Assembly: GCA_007644065.1 (NCBI GenBank)
Contig: VJWN01000020.1
Coordinates: 549,874 to 613,873, forward strand
DNA: 64,000 nucleotides
Direction: 5' to 3'
Source: Margaritispora aquatica
Taxonomy: Eukaryota > Ascomycota > Leotiomycetes > Helotiales > Discinellaceae
The notes beneath the pieces are model-generated. The model saw nothing but the letters and a program-made list of their open reading frames with translations. It searched no databases and was not told where the DNA came from. This document shows, one piece after another, positions 9,001 to 21,702 of the stretch. The position numbers were made by a program, and so were the translations under genes. How positions within the stretch are numbered: position 1 is the stretch's first letter; each line of letters begins with the position of its first letter.

Positions 9001-12000
9001 TTTTCGAGCGTGATGATGGGATCTGAAGGATTGTCGGAGGAGGTAGCGAACATAGACATCTGGATTGGTTTTGGATGCGTTGATGGCCGAGCTCCATTAC
9101 AGAATGCGTGCAGGCTGCTTCCAGGTATCTTCGTCAAGTCGCTAACTTTTCGAGAGATATTAAGTCGTTCTATCGCTGAAGGTAGATACACAGTGTTTAT
9201 TGCATCACGACCTGCACCGATAATCGGCCAGTACATTTCAATCAGCTGCTCCAACAATGCTGGATGAATAACCGAACTCGTCTGAAATTCTTTGGGCATT
9301 TCTTGAGCTGTATTGACTGTTGTGATATCTGCCATTGAAGAAGTATCGTTAGCATGACAGTGGTTCATACCCTGAAAACTAGCCCCATAAGCCACCCCAA
9401 GCTCAGTGAGAGAGTCATATATCTTCTCCTTGTCCACGGATGACATGTCCAGATGTGTAATTTCTTGTACAGCGGATAAGACCGATGGCTGTGGCTTTGC
9501 TTTGACAGCAATGAGTCCTTTCGCATGTTCTGTCCATCCTTTATTCAGAGCCCAGGAATGAATTCGAAACTCGTCCCAAACTTCAGATGACACAAGATTG
9601 CCTTCTTGATGAGGTCGTAACTGGAGAGTCATCTCTACATCCTCCTCGCTAAGCATAAGTGGTGTATGGACTGAAATATCTCGCAGCTCAAAATTTTCGT
9701 ATTGTATATCTCGCAATGCTGCTCTTTGAGACGCTGCCTCCACAGCCATGGAGATAAACCCTGACATGGGGAAGAGAACAACACCCTGTATCTTGTGATG
9801 CCGCAGCCAAGGAAGGTCGTCAACTCTGAGAATGTTTCGCCAAGTTGGCTCCAAGTCATTTGAATAGATCGCCATGGTCCCAAGAAGGTCATTTCGAGGC
9901 ATTTTTCGTCCCTTGTGCTTTTGCATGGCCCGTGTTTCATGCCAGTATTTTGTCTGATGATTCCAAGGATAACGTGGCATGTCTACTAATAGCGTAGGTT
10001 TCTTGCTTGCCGAATGTAGATTGACAGCACCCATATTAAGGTTGACACCTTTTGTGAATAATGTTGATGCAAGGTCTAGCGCTGTCTCGACTGCATCTCG
10101 TTTCCTCACGAGAGCAGAGGTGTAGGGTATCTTCATCGCATTTGGGCCACAAGACTTAAGAATTTGCTTGACTGGACCTGCGAGGGCAGAGTGAGGGCCA
10201 ATCTCGATAAGCATATTAACACCGGTCTTAAAGTTCTCCACCGGATCGCACATTGTGGCTAAGGCCTCAGAAAATCGGACAGATTGTGTCAGGTTTTCTA
10301 CCCAATACGAAGGTTGGAGAGTCGTTCCATCCACAACGTGCCCCACAAGCGACGAGTGAAACTTGACGTCTGTCGATATTGGGGCATCCAGAGCAGATAG
10401 GCATCCCATATAATCCTTTGCAACCAGTTCCATGTGATGACTGTGATATGCCATATCTATCTGCAGCTTTCGATTGAACATCGTGGTCTTCTCCATGACT
10501 GCTTGGAGTTCATCGATGGCTTCCACGTCACCTGAAAGTGTCAAGCTTGTTGGACTGTTGTAACATGCGATTTTGACCTCCTTTTTGGACAACTGTGCAA
10601 TAAGTGGCGCAATCTCCTCTTTAGTGCAGCCAACTGCCATCATAGTGCCCTTTAGATCAGGAAACTTCTTCTTCAAAAGAGTCGTCACCATGCCTCGATA
10701 ATATGCAATAGCCATACAAGACTTCAGGGGCAGAATTCCAGCTGCATATGCAGCGCCGATCTCGCCAGAACTATGTCCAGTAACAGCAGTCGGTGTGACA
10801 CCCCAGCTTCGCAGTAAGTCTGTTAGGGCTAGTTGAATGGCTGTACATGAAGGTTGACTGATGTGGGCTTCATTTACGAGTGAGCATTCAGCTTCCTTTC
10901 GAAGCTCATCTAGAACAGTGTTAACAATACATGCTTTATTGAGTGACAGATTACATACCAATGAGGGAAAATGGGGACCCAAGCGAGAGCAAATATTCGT
11001 CGCATGACTCGATCGTAGCAGCAAATACAGGATAATGCTCGTACAGTCCCCAGCCCATCTTTGCCATCTGTGCACCCTGACCAGTGAAGATGAAGCCGAT
11101 ACGAAGAGGCTCAGTCTCCCTTGAAGGGATGATCTTGCCACTGTTCAGAGATTGTACTAGTTCGAAGGATGACGAAGCGTTGATGGCGACCCTCCATTGT
11201 AATAGCGAGCGTCGCTGGCCAAGTGTGTAGGCAACGTTGCCCATCAAATCATTCTGGAATATTTCGGGTCGTTGTTCCAAGTAAATGCCAATATTTTTCA
11301 TCATAGCTTCCAAGGCAGTTTTGTCGTTCGCGGATAGCACAAAAAGCTTCCTTACAGGTGCTTCGGCCTCCCCTGAATCTGGCGAATCGTCGTTCAGAAA
11401 TGGTGCCCGTTCTAATACAACATGTGCATTTGTTCCTAGGAAGTGAGAACTAGAGTTAGCATTGCGAATGAATATAGTTCAGATCTGATGTTACACAGGT
11501 TCAGACTCGCAAATGCCAGAGTCGAAGTCTCAGATCAAGGAAGATTTCGAAAATTTCGAAAATTACATACCACCAAATCCGAAATTGTTGACACTGGCAA
11601 ACCTCTTTGGTCTAGGCCATGGACGTTGACTGATTGGCACCTAAACATGATCAACAAGTTTCTTTTATTCAAGGACAGGCTCCTCACCTTCAAGCCCCAT
11701 TTTGCGAATGGTATATTTTCGTTTGGCTTCTTGAAGTCATAATTTGGTAAGATGAAACCACGTTCCAACATGAGCGCACTCTTGATAACAGATATGACAC
11801 CTATGCTTGGTTAGCAAGCATATACCATAAGAATTAATTGCTATCCTCACCAGAGGCTGCCTCCAAGTGCCCGATATTGGACTTGACCGAACCAATAAAT
11901 AGCGGGTTTCTGGCCGTCCGGCCCTCGCCAAAGACATTGTGCAGTGCCGTAGCTTCGATCGGATCACCAACTTTTGTTCCGGTTCCGTGAGCTTCAACAT

Positions 12001-13332
12001 AGCCCGTTTCTTTTGGATCGATTCCAGCGCTTTTGTAAACTGATCTCATCAATGATTCCTGGGCTGCGCCGTTAGGCATTGTGATACCAGGCGCTAGTGA
12101 AGTTAGCCAGCCTTCTTCCCAATTGGCGTATAGATCAAGATGTGAGAACATTTTTGTGGATCACATTGTTCACCTCAACATAAGACAACTAACAACAAAA
12201 CGGATAACATGAATAATGACTCACTCTTGCCATCCTGGTTAATGCCACTGGCAACAATAACGGATCTGATTGTATCATTGTCTTTCAAGGCTTGCTCTAG
12301 TGGCTTGAGAACTAGAATACCACACCCTTCACCTCGTCCGTATCCTGTGCCACGACTGTCGAATGAGAAGGAACGCCCTTCGTCGGAAAATAATCTAAAT
12401 TATCAGAATTGAATATGCAGACAGACACAGCAACATACCGCGACATAGACATAGAAATCCAAAACTCTGGCAACATATTAAGATGACAGCCTCCTACAAT
12501 TGCCGCTTTCGATTCTCCGTTTCGTAGACTCTGGCATGCTTGATGAATTGCTACCAAACTTGATGAACACGCAGTGTCCATGGTAAAACTAGGTCCTTGT
12601 AAATCGAAAAAGTGAGATAGCCTGTTACTTTGCATTGCAAATGCACACCCTTCCAAAACTGTTAGCCATTTTGCTTTGCTATGAATAGTTCGATGACTTG
12701 CCTGTAGCTTGGTACATTGGTATACTGTCAGTGTCCGAAAACGCCTGCGATTCATACTCTGAAAATGAACCTCCAATAAAAACACCCACTTCTTTCCCAA
12801 CAATCTCGTGCTTTGGAATTCCTGCACTATCGAGCGCTTCGAACGTGCACTCCAGCAGGAGACGCTGTTGTGGGTCCATAGATGTCGCTTCCTGAGCGGT
12901 CAAACTGAAAAATGGTGCATCAAACAAACCCAAGTCCTCTTTCAGAAAATTACCACCCACTGCATTAAAACATCCACTTTTCCCAGGATTTGGGTGATGA
13001 AAGCTGGCGTTCTCAAATCGTTCTTTGGGTATCTCAGACCAACCGGACCGCGCTCGCGAACACAGCTCCCAGAACTCATCCGGCGAAGCTACATTACCCG
13101 GCAGCCGGCAGGACATGCCTACTATCGCAATTGGCATTTTCATAGGTCCTTCAGGTTGCCCATATCCTTTGACATATCCTTCCGTGTATCCATGGGTATA
13201 GGCGTCCGTGTAGAGTTTTCTTGTAGGCGAATCAATAGCTTCATTCTCTGCCGCATGTTCTCTGGCGCTTGTCGCTCTCGCATCTTCCGTGTTTCCGCCA
13301 GGTGAGGTAGGTAGAGTTGCTGAAGGAGCCAT
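6010..13332 (-). CDS. highly reducing type I polyketide synthase
   Basis: Ten exons: 13332-12702, 12649-12439, 12394-12225, 12093-11851, 11800-11688, 11640-11571, 11435-10959, 10909-7245, 7195-6875, 6828-6010; 2239 aa. Domains: KS about 66-490 (DTACSSS Cys238, HGTGT His373, NIGH His413); AT about 594-900 (FTGQGAQ, GHSSGE Ser685); DH about 970-1270 (HxxxGxxxxP near 1008); ER about 1535-1850; KR about 1870-2140 (GGTGGLG, Tyr2023 in YAAAN); ACP about 2145-2220 (DSL Ser2192). No methyltransferase and no thioesterase. The DH second motif reads [10 protein letters not shown] where HPxxLDxxxQ is usual, and the ER nucleotide loop reads GASSPAG instead of the usual GGVG type. Intron 1 appears to use a GC donor. 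The start is MAPSATL; an upstream in-frame Met at 13410 is less likely. Product unknown; expected to be a reduced linear chain released in trans. Confidence 0.93.
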
Positions 13333-14476
13333 TATAACCAGTATGATGAGGAAGAGATGCGTGCGATCTGTGAAGGTTGGGCAAGTGGTTGGTCTTAAAG
13401 CTCTGGACAACCCTAGTACAATCTGGTCTCATTGCGGGTATTTCCTTTTGAATGAGTCTGTGTCAAGTCAAGTATGTTTCGTAGGAATGCGAATTATACG
13501 AACTTAGTAACTTCAGACGAACAGGAATCGTGTGGCTTTCCGAGATTGTAGAGGGCCTTCGCTAATGTGATGGAAAGGGTATCTGTGATTGGCTCTAGTT
13601 TCACTCGAATCTATATTGAGGGGCGAAAAGAGGGGATCACTTGACTAGCCGTGGCTAGAATGTGGTCTCTCTCCAGCCAATTCGAGACAACCCACTCAAG
13701 CCTCGACATCCTAATTGTCTGATCATCGGCTAACATTTGATGGCACCGACTTTTGAGAGTAATTGACATAGGAAATGCTTGTACAATGAGTTTCCTTGCA
13801 GGTAGAATATCCCTAAGCAGTTGTTTGGAGACTCTAGCCAAGAAGCTTCATGTAAGGAGTGGTTTGCTTCCGTAACTTGGTGACATCTTTACATGGAGTC
13901 GTCCTGAATTAGGGTTGTCATAGCGAATGATCTTCATTTGACAGACCGCATTGACATTCAGCACAACCATCACGGGGGAAACAAAACAAGAGTGCGTCTC
14001 ACTAGTGAATGTCAAACATCTTTGATGAAGTTCGATTAGGGTTTTGCACCCGCGCACCAGGCGGGTGGCGCTCGGGCCAGGCCCCACTCGTGTTAAGCTT
14101 AAGTGGGACAATACAGGCCTCCCGGTGATCGTAGGGATTCCCTAGACGAGCAACTGTGGCATGTGCAGATCTTCTTACAATTGGGATCCTTTCAATGCGG
14201 TGAGGTATGGGAGAAAGCAAAAGGGATTGAAATCTTTCTTTTGGGCGATTGTCTCTGTAGTGTTTCAGACCTCAGTCTCGGGGACTGGTCATGCAAGTCA
14301 GAATCTTTTGAAAAGGAATGCTACTCTCTTTCTACTGCTTTTGGTTTTGCTCTCTTACCACGTTGATCGTCCTTTGCATTTAATCCCTTGTGTTTTGTCA
14401 TTTTAGCCTTGTCTCCTTAACTCCCAATTATTTTATATCCAGAGTTTACATTCTTTGAACTCTAACAGTTAGCAAT
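13333..14476. promoter_or_regulatory. divergent promoter region, PKS / serine hydrolase
   Basis: 1144 bp between the divergent starts of the PKS and the serine hydrolase. No reading frame with domain character or splice logic was found. Shared control of the two genes is plausible from the arrangement; I recognise no particular operator. Confidence 0.5.
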
Positions 14477-15456
14477 ATGAAGTTTCTTTGCCTTTGTGGA
14501 GCTTATGGCAGCGCCGATGTAAGAATGAATCTTGGAATAATAGTTGAGAGATCTGTGCTAATTTGCGCTTAGAAATTTGCCGTGCAACTGGGTACGTTCA
14601 TGAGCGCCACGATGCTTCCTATGCATACAACTCACTAACACCTTAAAGCCCCTTTAGTAAAAGAACTCAGCTCAGACGGGACTGCAGAGCTGCACTTTAT
14701 TAATGGACCAGTACGAGCGTATCCCCCGGAGGGGTTCGAAGAGTTCTTTGGTGTGGGGGAGTATTGGAGATTCATCGAGTCCGGTAAAGCAGAAAATGGA
14801 GGCAGTGATGTCCTCGAGCGAATTCGAAATTTCCCGAAAGGCTTGACAGCCGAAGATCAAATGCGAGAGTTGTTGATTGGAGGTTACAGTGGTGAAGATG
14901 CCTCGGACATTGAGGATGACTGCAGCGACGGAAGTGGTCTTTCCAGTGAGGATGGGTCTTCTACCAACCAAAGTGCGCAACGTGCGCTTGATTATCTGTA
15001 CCAGATTATGGAGAAAGAGGGCCCATTTGAAGGAATCATTGGTTATTCCGAGGGGGCCACGGTTGCTGGAACGATTCTCTTGCATGAGCAGTGGAGGGCA
15101 GAGATGGAGGGCAGAGAACCAATGTTCAAGCTTGGTGTATTTTTCGCAGGCTGGCCGCCTATGACACCAGAACTTGATGGTATCGTTCTCGCAGATCAAT
15201 CTGATTTGACAATCACAATTCCCACGGTCCACGTCAGTAAGTATCACGCATTGTGGCCTGCTTATGATCTCAAATGTTAATTTCACCAGTTGGATCTCTC
15301 GACCCCTACCTGGCCGGTTCAATTGCGCTTTACAATGTTTGCGACATGGACACCGCCTATCTTTTTGACCATGCAAAGGGTCATACTTTACCCCGAGACA
15401 AAGATACCGTAAAGGAGTTGGGCGACATCATTAGGAACGCCATTTCGACCATTTGA
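14477..15456 (+). CDS. FSH1/LovG-type serine hydrolase
   Basis: Four exons: 14477-14518, 14573-14591, 14649-15236, 15290-15456; 271 aa. It begins MKFLCLCGAYGSAD, the typical N-terminal strand of FSH1 hydrolases. The alpha/beta-hydrolase triad is visible: Ser in GYSEGA, Asp in GSLDPY and His in AKGHTLP. An acidic Ser/Gly/Asp-rich insert (SGEDASDIEDD, about residues 110-135) precedes the nucleophile region. The family includes yeast Fsh1-3 and LovG, the thioesterase that releases the polyketide from LovB. The neighbouring PKS has no release domain and is divergently transcribed, so release of its product is the likely role (inference). Cytosolic: no signal peptide seen. Confidence 0.85.
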
Positions 15457-16123
15457 GAGCACACTTAGAATGCGATACCAGGGCTAGGGGGCAAAGCTCT
15501 CCGCTTGTGTCATTTTATACCCTAGATCGAACTAGAAATCTTGCATAATCATTCTCAGAGAGCTTTGAGTGCCTGACAAGGGCATTCATAGACACTATTT
15601 AATTAGAAAATCGTAATACAGTTCCAAGACTTTCTAATCCTTATCAACTGCAATACCTTTCACAGTGATTCATTATGGTTATCTGACTTCAGACTTCACT
15701 AAGCTGATTCGTTGGCATGTGTCGTCTAAAGATGATAAGCAAAAGGTGGCTGTTTGGTTTCATGTGAGCAGTCTGCAAGCATGAAATATGTTGATCAATG
15801 CCCAATCTAAAGACACAAGTAATGTGGCTCGGATAGTCTGAGACCTCGTTTCGGCCCTTTCGAGACTTGTTTCCCTTCGAGTTTCAACTCAATATCTCGC
15901 TTAATTTCTCCCCCTCGGACGTGAAACCTGAAATATGAGCACAGCCCACATAATCTGAGGGGCCCCAAAAGCAACCCTGGAATGCGCAAAGCTGGGTATC
16001 AATCTCTGGGCACCGAAGGGCATGAATTTTCCAAAAACGGTGTGATACAGACTCACCTTTATGGATTTGAACCAAACATGATCACAAACAACACTCATTT
16101 AGACACCATCACCAAGCTTCAAT
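15457..16123. other. intergenic, hydrolase to ABC transporter
   Basis: 667 bp between two genes on the same strand: the 3' end of the hydrolase and the promoter of the transporter. Only short chance frames; nothing else recognised. Confidence 0.5.
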
Positions 16124-19100
16124 ATGGCCTGGAAGACGGAGCGCAAATCGAAACCTTCGCAATCCTATGAGTTACTGTCGCAGGAATCGGCAGCTTTGGA
16201 AGACGAGCAAGAAAATCCTGCGCCGTTAAGTACATGGGCAGATACCACAGCAGCATCACATGATCACAATGGCGAATCATCCACGAATGAAAAAGTGGTT
16301 TTTCCAGGCGAAGGAAGAGAACATGCGTCTCCAAGATCTTCTATTGAGGCAAATGAGCACCTCCTAGGCGACTCAGGGTCAGATGGAACTTTGGTCGAGG
16401 AAGAAAAAGTTTCAGACGATTCGAAAGAGGAAACAAAGAAGTCCTTTAGCAAGGCAGAGTACAAAATAGCATTCTCACACTTTCTGGTGAGTGAATAAAG
16501 AATCATCTCAGTATTTATGAGCTAACCGCAACAGAGAATATTCTCATATTCGACATGGAATGATCGATTATTGCTGCTTGCTGCATCGGTTGCGTCCATA
16601 TGCACGGGTGTCACACTTCCTTTGATGAATGTTGTCTTCGGTAAGTTTCATTTCGTACCTTACCTACAAGTGAACAAATCTAACACCATCAGGTCAATTG
16701 GTGGGTGCTTTCAGTGGTCTATATGATCCATCTGCTGGACAGACGAAAGAGATGTTCCTTGGAGTCATCAACCAAAATGTGTAAGTACTAAAAAACCCCC
16801 TCAGCAACTTATATTCCTGACTTCTCTAGAATTTACATGATTTATCTGTTTACCGCAAGATTATGTCTCGGCTATGTCGCGATCGTGAGTTACTGTCTTC
16901 TTCATATCGCCGATGAGCTTTTAAGTTTTAATGAAAAATCTAGTTGGGCTTCCGAATCTCGAGCATACGCATCTCAGCCGCAGTCAGACTCGCCTATCTT
17001 CAAGCCCTGTTTAAACAACCAATATCGGTGCTTGATACTCTCCCACAGGGTCAAACTGCCGCTATCATAACAGTCACTGGCAACACTCTACAGCTTGGCA
17101 TTTCCGAGAAGCTCTCAATGTTTCTGCAAAGCGCATCCCTAGTCATCACAGCTCTCATCGTGGCTTTTCACTACAGCTGGCTTCTTACCCTAGTGACAAG
17201 TATTGGTCTTTTCTTCATCGTTGTGTTTTATGCTTGTACCATCCCAAGACTTGTCAGAATGATGAAGGAAGTTGAGCATGCAGACAGGATGTCATCATCG
17301 CTTGCTAGTGAAGTGTTCTCCTCTGTTAGAATGGTGGCTGCATGTGGGGCCGAAGGTAAGATGACCGAGGCCTATGCAGCTTGGGTTGGAGAATCCAAAA
17401 GACGAGGTATCTTGATGTCGCCATTAGTAGCTATTCAGCAAGCACCAGTATTCTTTGCCATACATGCGTATGTATCGGTGATCTCTAGCAAGTTCGTGAT
17501 ACTGACAACGATCCAGAACTTTTGCCCTGTCTTTTTGGTTTGCTATCAAACTCTATACGGAATTCCAAATATCCAGCGTCGCAACTATCATTATGTTAGT
17601 ATATTAATCTCCTATGTGTGCTTGTGATTACAGTAATTTCGCTAACAGAATCAGTGTCTTAATGTCTATCATGTCCATTGTAATGTCTATTGGTAGTATA
17701 TCTGCTCCTGTGACCGCTGCTGCTCATGCTGCAGGGGCTGCAAGCATTTTCTTCAGCATCATCGATGCACCTCAACCAAAATGTGGAACTGCAAAAGCGC
17801 CAGAAGTCTCATCTCAAGAAGACATCGTGCTTGAGAATGTCAACTTCGCATATCCTTTGAGACACGATGTCAAAGTGCTTGACAATCTTAACGTCCGATT
17901 TCCGGCGGGCAAATTGACGGCGATTGTGGGAGCATCTGGATCGGGAAAGTCCACAATAGTAGGGCTGATTGAAAGATGGTATGAGATGGATGGGAACATG
18001 ACCGACAATATGCTTGTAAGTCACGAAATCGAATTTTCCGAGGCTTGCTAATTCCTCTTTCAAGACACTTTACTTCCGAAATGGCACCATTAAGATTGGT
18101 GACCGAAATCTTCACGAAATTGACCTCAAATGGTGGAGGTCACAGATCGGTCTTGTTCAACAAGAACCCTTTTTGTTCAATGACACGATTTTCAAGAATG
18201 TAGAGTATGGTCTGATTGGCACAGAGTGGGAATACGATGCCGAAGAGACGAAGATGCAACTCGTTCGCCGTGCCTGCAAAGAAGCATTTGCTGATGAATT
18301 CATCACTCGGCTTCCCGAAGGATATGAAACCGTAGTTGGTGACGCGGGTATTAAGCTCAGTGGCGGTCAACGTCAAAGAATTGCAATCGCGAGGAGCATC
18401 GTCAAGCGGCCCAAAATTCTCATCCTTGACGAGGCCACAAGTGCAATCGACGTCAAAGGTGAGCGGATAGTTCAAGCAGCACTCGACAAAGTATCCCAAG
18501 GGCGGACAACCATTACCATTGCCCATCGCCTATCCACGATAGTCAAGGCAGACAATATTGTTGTCTTGAACAAAGGTCAGGTGGTACAGCAAGGGTCACA
18601 TGACCAACTTATGGCTGATCAAGATGGGCCTTACTGGGCGCTTGCCAACGCTCAAATGCTATCTTTAGGGGCAGAATCCCAAGGTAGCTCAAGCAGCTTC
18701 ATCGCAGAAAAAGAAATTGTCGAAGAAGAGGTGTTGGAAAACATCAGTATGAACACCGAAGACTTCAAAGATTTACACGACCAAAGCTCGACAGCAAAGG
18801 TCTATTTTGGCAGTTTTGGCCTGTTTTTGTGGGAACAAAAGTCCCTTTGGAGATGGTACATTCTCATGATCATGGGTGCGCTTGGCGCTGGAGGTGGGTA
18901 GAGCGTCACGATTAAGGGCTCATTAGCTAACACTTGTTCCAGTTGCATTTCCAACTCACTCCTTCCTCTTTGCAAAATTGATATCCTTGTTCAATCTCTG
19001 GGGTCAGAATCTAATAAACCAAACGAACTATTGGTGCCTGGTCTTTTTCTGTTTGGCTCTAGGTGTATTCGTAAGCTATTATGCTGTTGGGTACGGCTCT

Positions 19101-21046
19101 AACACGATATCTTTTGTAAGTGCCTCTCTCACTCTGTCACTTCAACTGCTCATTAGATAGAATGTCACAGCAAAATATCGCCAAGAATACTTCCAGAATA
19201 CTCTTTCCAAGCCTATTTCGTATTACGACTCGGAATCCAATTCGGTTGGAGCTCTGACATCCCGCATAGCAAGCGATCCAGTCCAACTTCAACAGCTCCT
19301 TGGCATCAACATGGCTGTCGTACTCGTTTCGATATTCAACATCACTGGCTCTATTACACTTTCTTTTTTCTTCGGCTGGAAGCTCACATTAGTCACGGTC
19401 ATGACAGCCGTTCCAATCATATTAGCAGCTGGATTTTTCCGCATAAGATACGAGACGCAATTTGAACGGATGAACAACGAAGTCTTCGAAGAGAGCTCGA
19501 AATTTGCAACCGAGAGCATTGGTGCTTTCAGGACTGTTTCAAGTCTTGTGCTCGAGGACACAATTTTGGGCCGATATGAGAAACTACTACGAGATCACAG
19601 CAAGAATGCACTCCAGAAAGCCAGATTCTCAACACTCGTCTTTTCACTGAGTGACAGCATCTCGCTGCTCTGCATGGCATTCGTCCTCTGGTGAATTAAC
19701 CCCTCCTTACCTTAAGCCACAGTACGGAAGCAATCAGCTGACATTAACAGGTACGGAGGACAACTTCTTGCTGACTATGAATATACATCATTCAACTACT
19801 GTAAGAGATTGATACTCCAGCTTATTATAGCGGTAGGTGTTCGAAGCTAAAATCGCTAGTGGTTGTGTATCTTGCAGTGGTGCAGGGCAGCACCTCTGCC
19901 GGACAGTCGCTTAGCTTTGGGCCAAGTAGACACCCCTATTGCCATCAAAGACAGACCGTGGCTGATATATTTAACAGATATTGCCCAAGCATTTGCGGCA
20001 GCAAGTCGAATTCGAAGTATGAGGCCACAAAGGTCTATCGAGAGTGCAGGTTACCCGCTTGATCTCGAAGACTCCGAGAGCGATGAAAAGGGAGGCAGGG
20101 GAGTGAAGATAGAGCTGAAGAATGTTTGGTTCAAATACCCAACGAGAGATGTTCCAGTTCTCCAAGGGCTCAGCATGACGGTATGCTCAACCATTCCTGG
20201 TACTCGATATGACTGACATGCCGTAGATCGAGAGAGGCCAATTCGCTGCCATTGTCGGACCATCAGGTGAATCTTGATACGATTTAAGTCTGAACTTCAA
20301 CTGACTTGCTAACGAATAATCTAGGCTGTGGGAAGACAAGTATTATATCGCTACTAGAACGGTCAGTTAGGATAACCCCTCTCATACAAGATTACCTTCC
20401 TAAAGTGTTACAGATTCTATTCACCTCAAAAGGGACAAGTTCTCCTTCACTCAACGGATATTTCGACGATAGAACTGGACTCCTATCGCTCCCATCTGTC
20501 ACTAGTCTCCCAAGAGGCATCCCTGTTCGAAGGCACGATACGCACCAATATCCTGCTCGGTCTACCATCTTCTACACCCAACACCACTTCACTACTCGAA
20601 CGCGCTTGCAAAGAAGCCGAGATTCACGACTTCATAACCTCTTTACCAGAAGGTTACTCTACAACCATTGGTCCTAAAGGTATCGCGCTGTCTGGAGGTC
20701 AGAAACAGCGCCTGGCATTGGCACGTGCGTTAATCAGGAACCCACGAGTCCTATTACTTGATGAAGCAACATCAAATCTAGACTCTGAGACCGAGAGAGC
20801 AGTACAAGCGACGTTAGAAAGAACAGCTAAGGGGAGGACGATGGTCGTAGTAGCTCATCGGCTTGCGACCGTTCAGAATGCAGATATTATTTTTGTAGTC
20901 AGTGAAGGAAAAGTGGTAGAAAAAGGAAACCATGACACTCTGTTGGGAAAGAGAGGCGTGTATTGGCAGATGGTAAGTAACCTCGTTTGTTGTAGAAGGC
21001 TCAAATTGACGTATCAAAGTGCCAATCGCAGGCCCTGGATAGATAG
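16124..21046 (+). CDS. full-size ABC transporter, MDR/ABCB type
   Basis: Seventeen exons: 16124-16486, 16535-16640, 16693-16780, 16830-16884, 16944-17467, 17517-17594, 17649-18015, 18065-18893, 18943-19115, 19161-19690, 19751-19800, 19860-19925, 19978-20180, 20227-20266, 20325-20361, 20414-20972, 21020-21046; 1364 aa, all phases consistent. The order is an acidic cytosolic N-terminus (1-115), TMD1 (about 115-410), NBD1 (Walker A GASGSGKST near 498, LSGGQRQR near 624, ILILDEATSAID), TMD2 (about 780-1080) and NBD2 (GPSGCGKTS near 1157, LSGGQKQR near 1261, LLLDEATSNLD). Last residues MCQSQALDR. Both ATP sites look intact. In a cluster with a PKS, a plasma-membrane exporter of the metabolite is likely. 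ABCB pumps also export a-factor (Ste6), so a link to the CaaX array cannot be excluded. Confidence 0.92.
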
Positions 21047-21702
21047 GTAATTGTTTTAGGGAATTTTGGAGTTATGGATAGGGGAAACATCACCGTTCAT
21101 TTAACCCGGTTTTCAAGAGGAAATGCTCTGAAATATGGAAGGCAAATGAGGCGGAGGCGACTCCAGAGGAGGGTTGCGAAATCTCTTGAAGTACACAGAC
21201 AGGATTCCTGTCGCAGGGTACAGTCACGTGTGTATAGCTATGTGACATCTAGTAGCACAAAGTTAGCTGTACCATACTGTATATTAGATCGCCTAGAACT
21301 TTAGTTTCCTATGTATTGCGAATTTTAATGTTCATCTGTTCAACCTAGTTTATTAGTCTATGGGACATTGATTGCAAAGTATGGTATATTATGTGAGATT
21401 GTTAGTTATAAACGAATTCATGCCTGAATTAGAATTCTCGACTTGGATTGTGCAGAAAATGTTCGGCATGTTGAGTCTCTTGACATGAGATGTATTGAAG
21501 CAGTGATAATCAAAGAGTTGGGGTGTTGCCATTCAAGGACTAAGTCTCCTCTAGGCTTTACTTTTAATTCGACTGAAGAGTTTCAATGTAAAAACAAAAA
21601 ACACAATATGATCGTCAAGATAAATTTGATGTTCATTATGTCATAATATGAAGTGACAGTAACACATGAAGCCAGTTCACGTCAAACGTAGCAAACCACA
21701 AC
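21047..21702. other. intergenic between convergent 3' ends
   Basis: Convergent tails of the ABC transporter and the secreted protein gene. AT-rich, with no gene seen. Confidence 0.5.

Noticed and set aside
19801..19859. A 12-bp microexon inside the ABC transporter intron
   Set aside because: It would need a 20-bp intron; a single 59-bp intron gives the conserved NYLVVYLAVVQG sequence.
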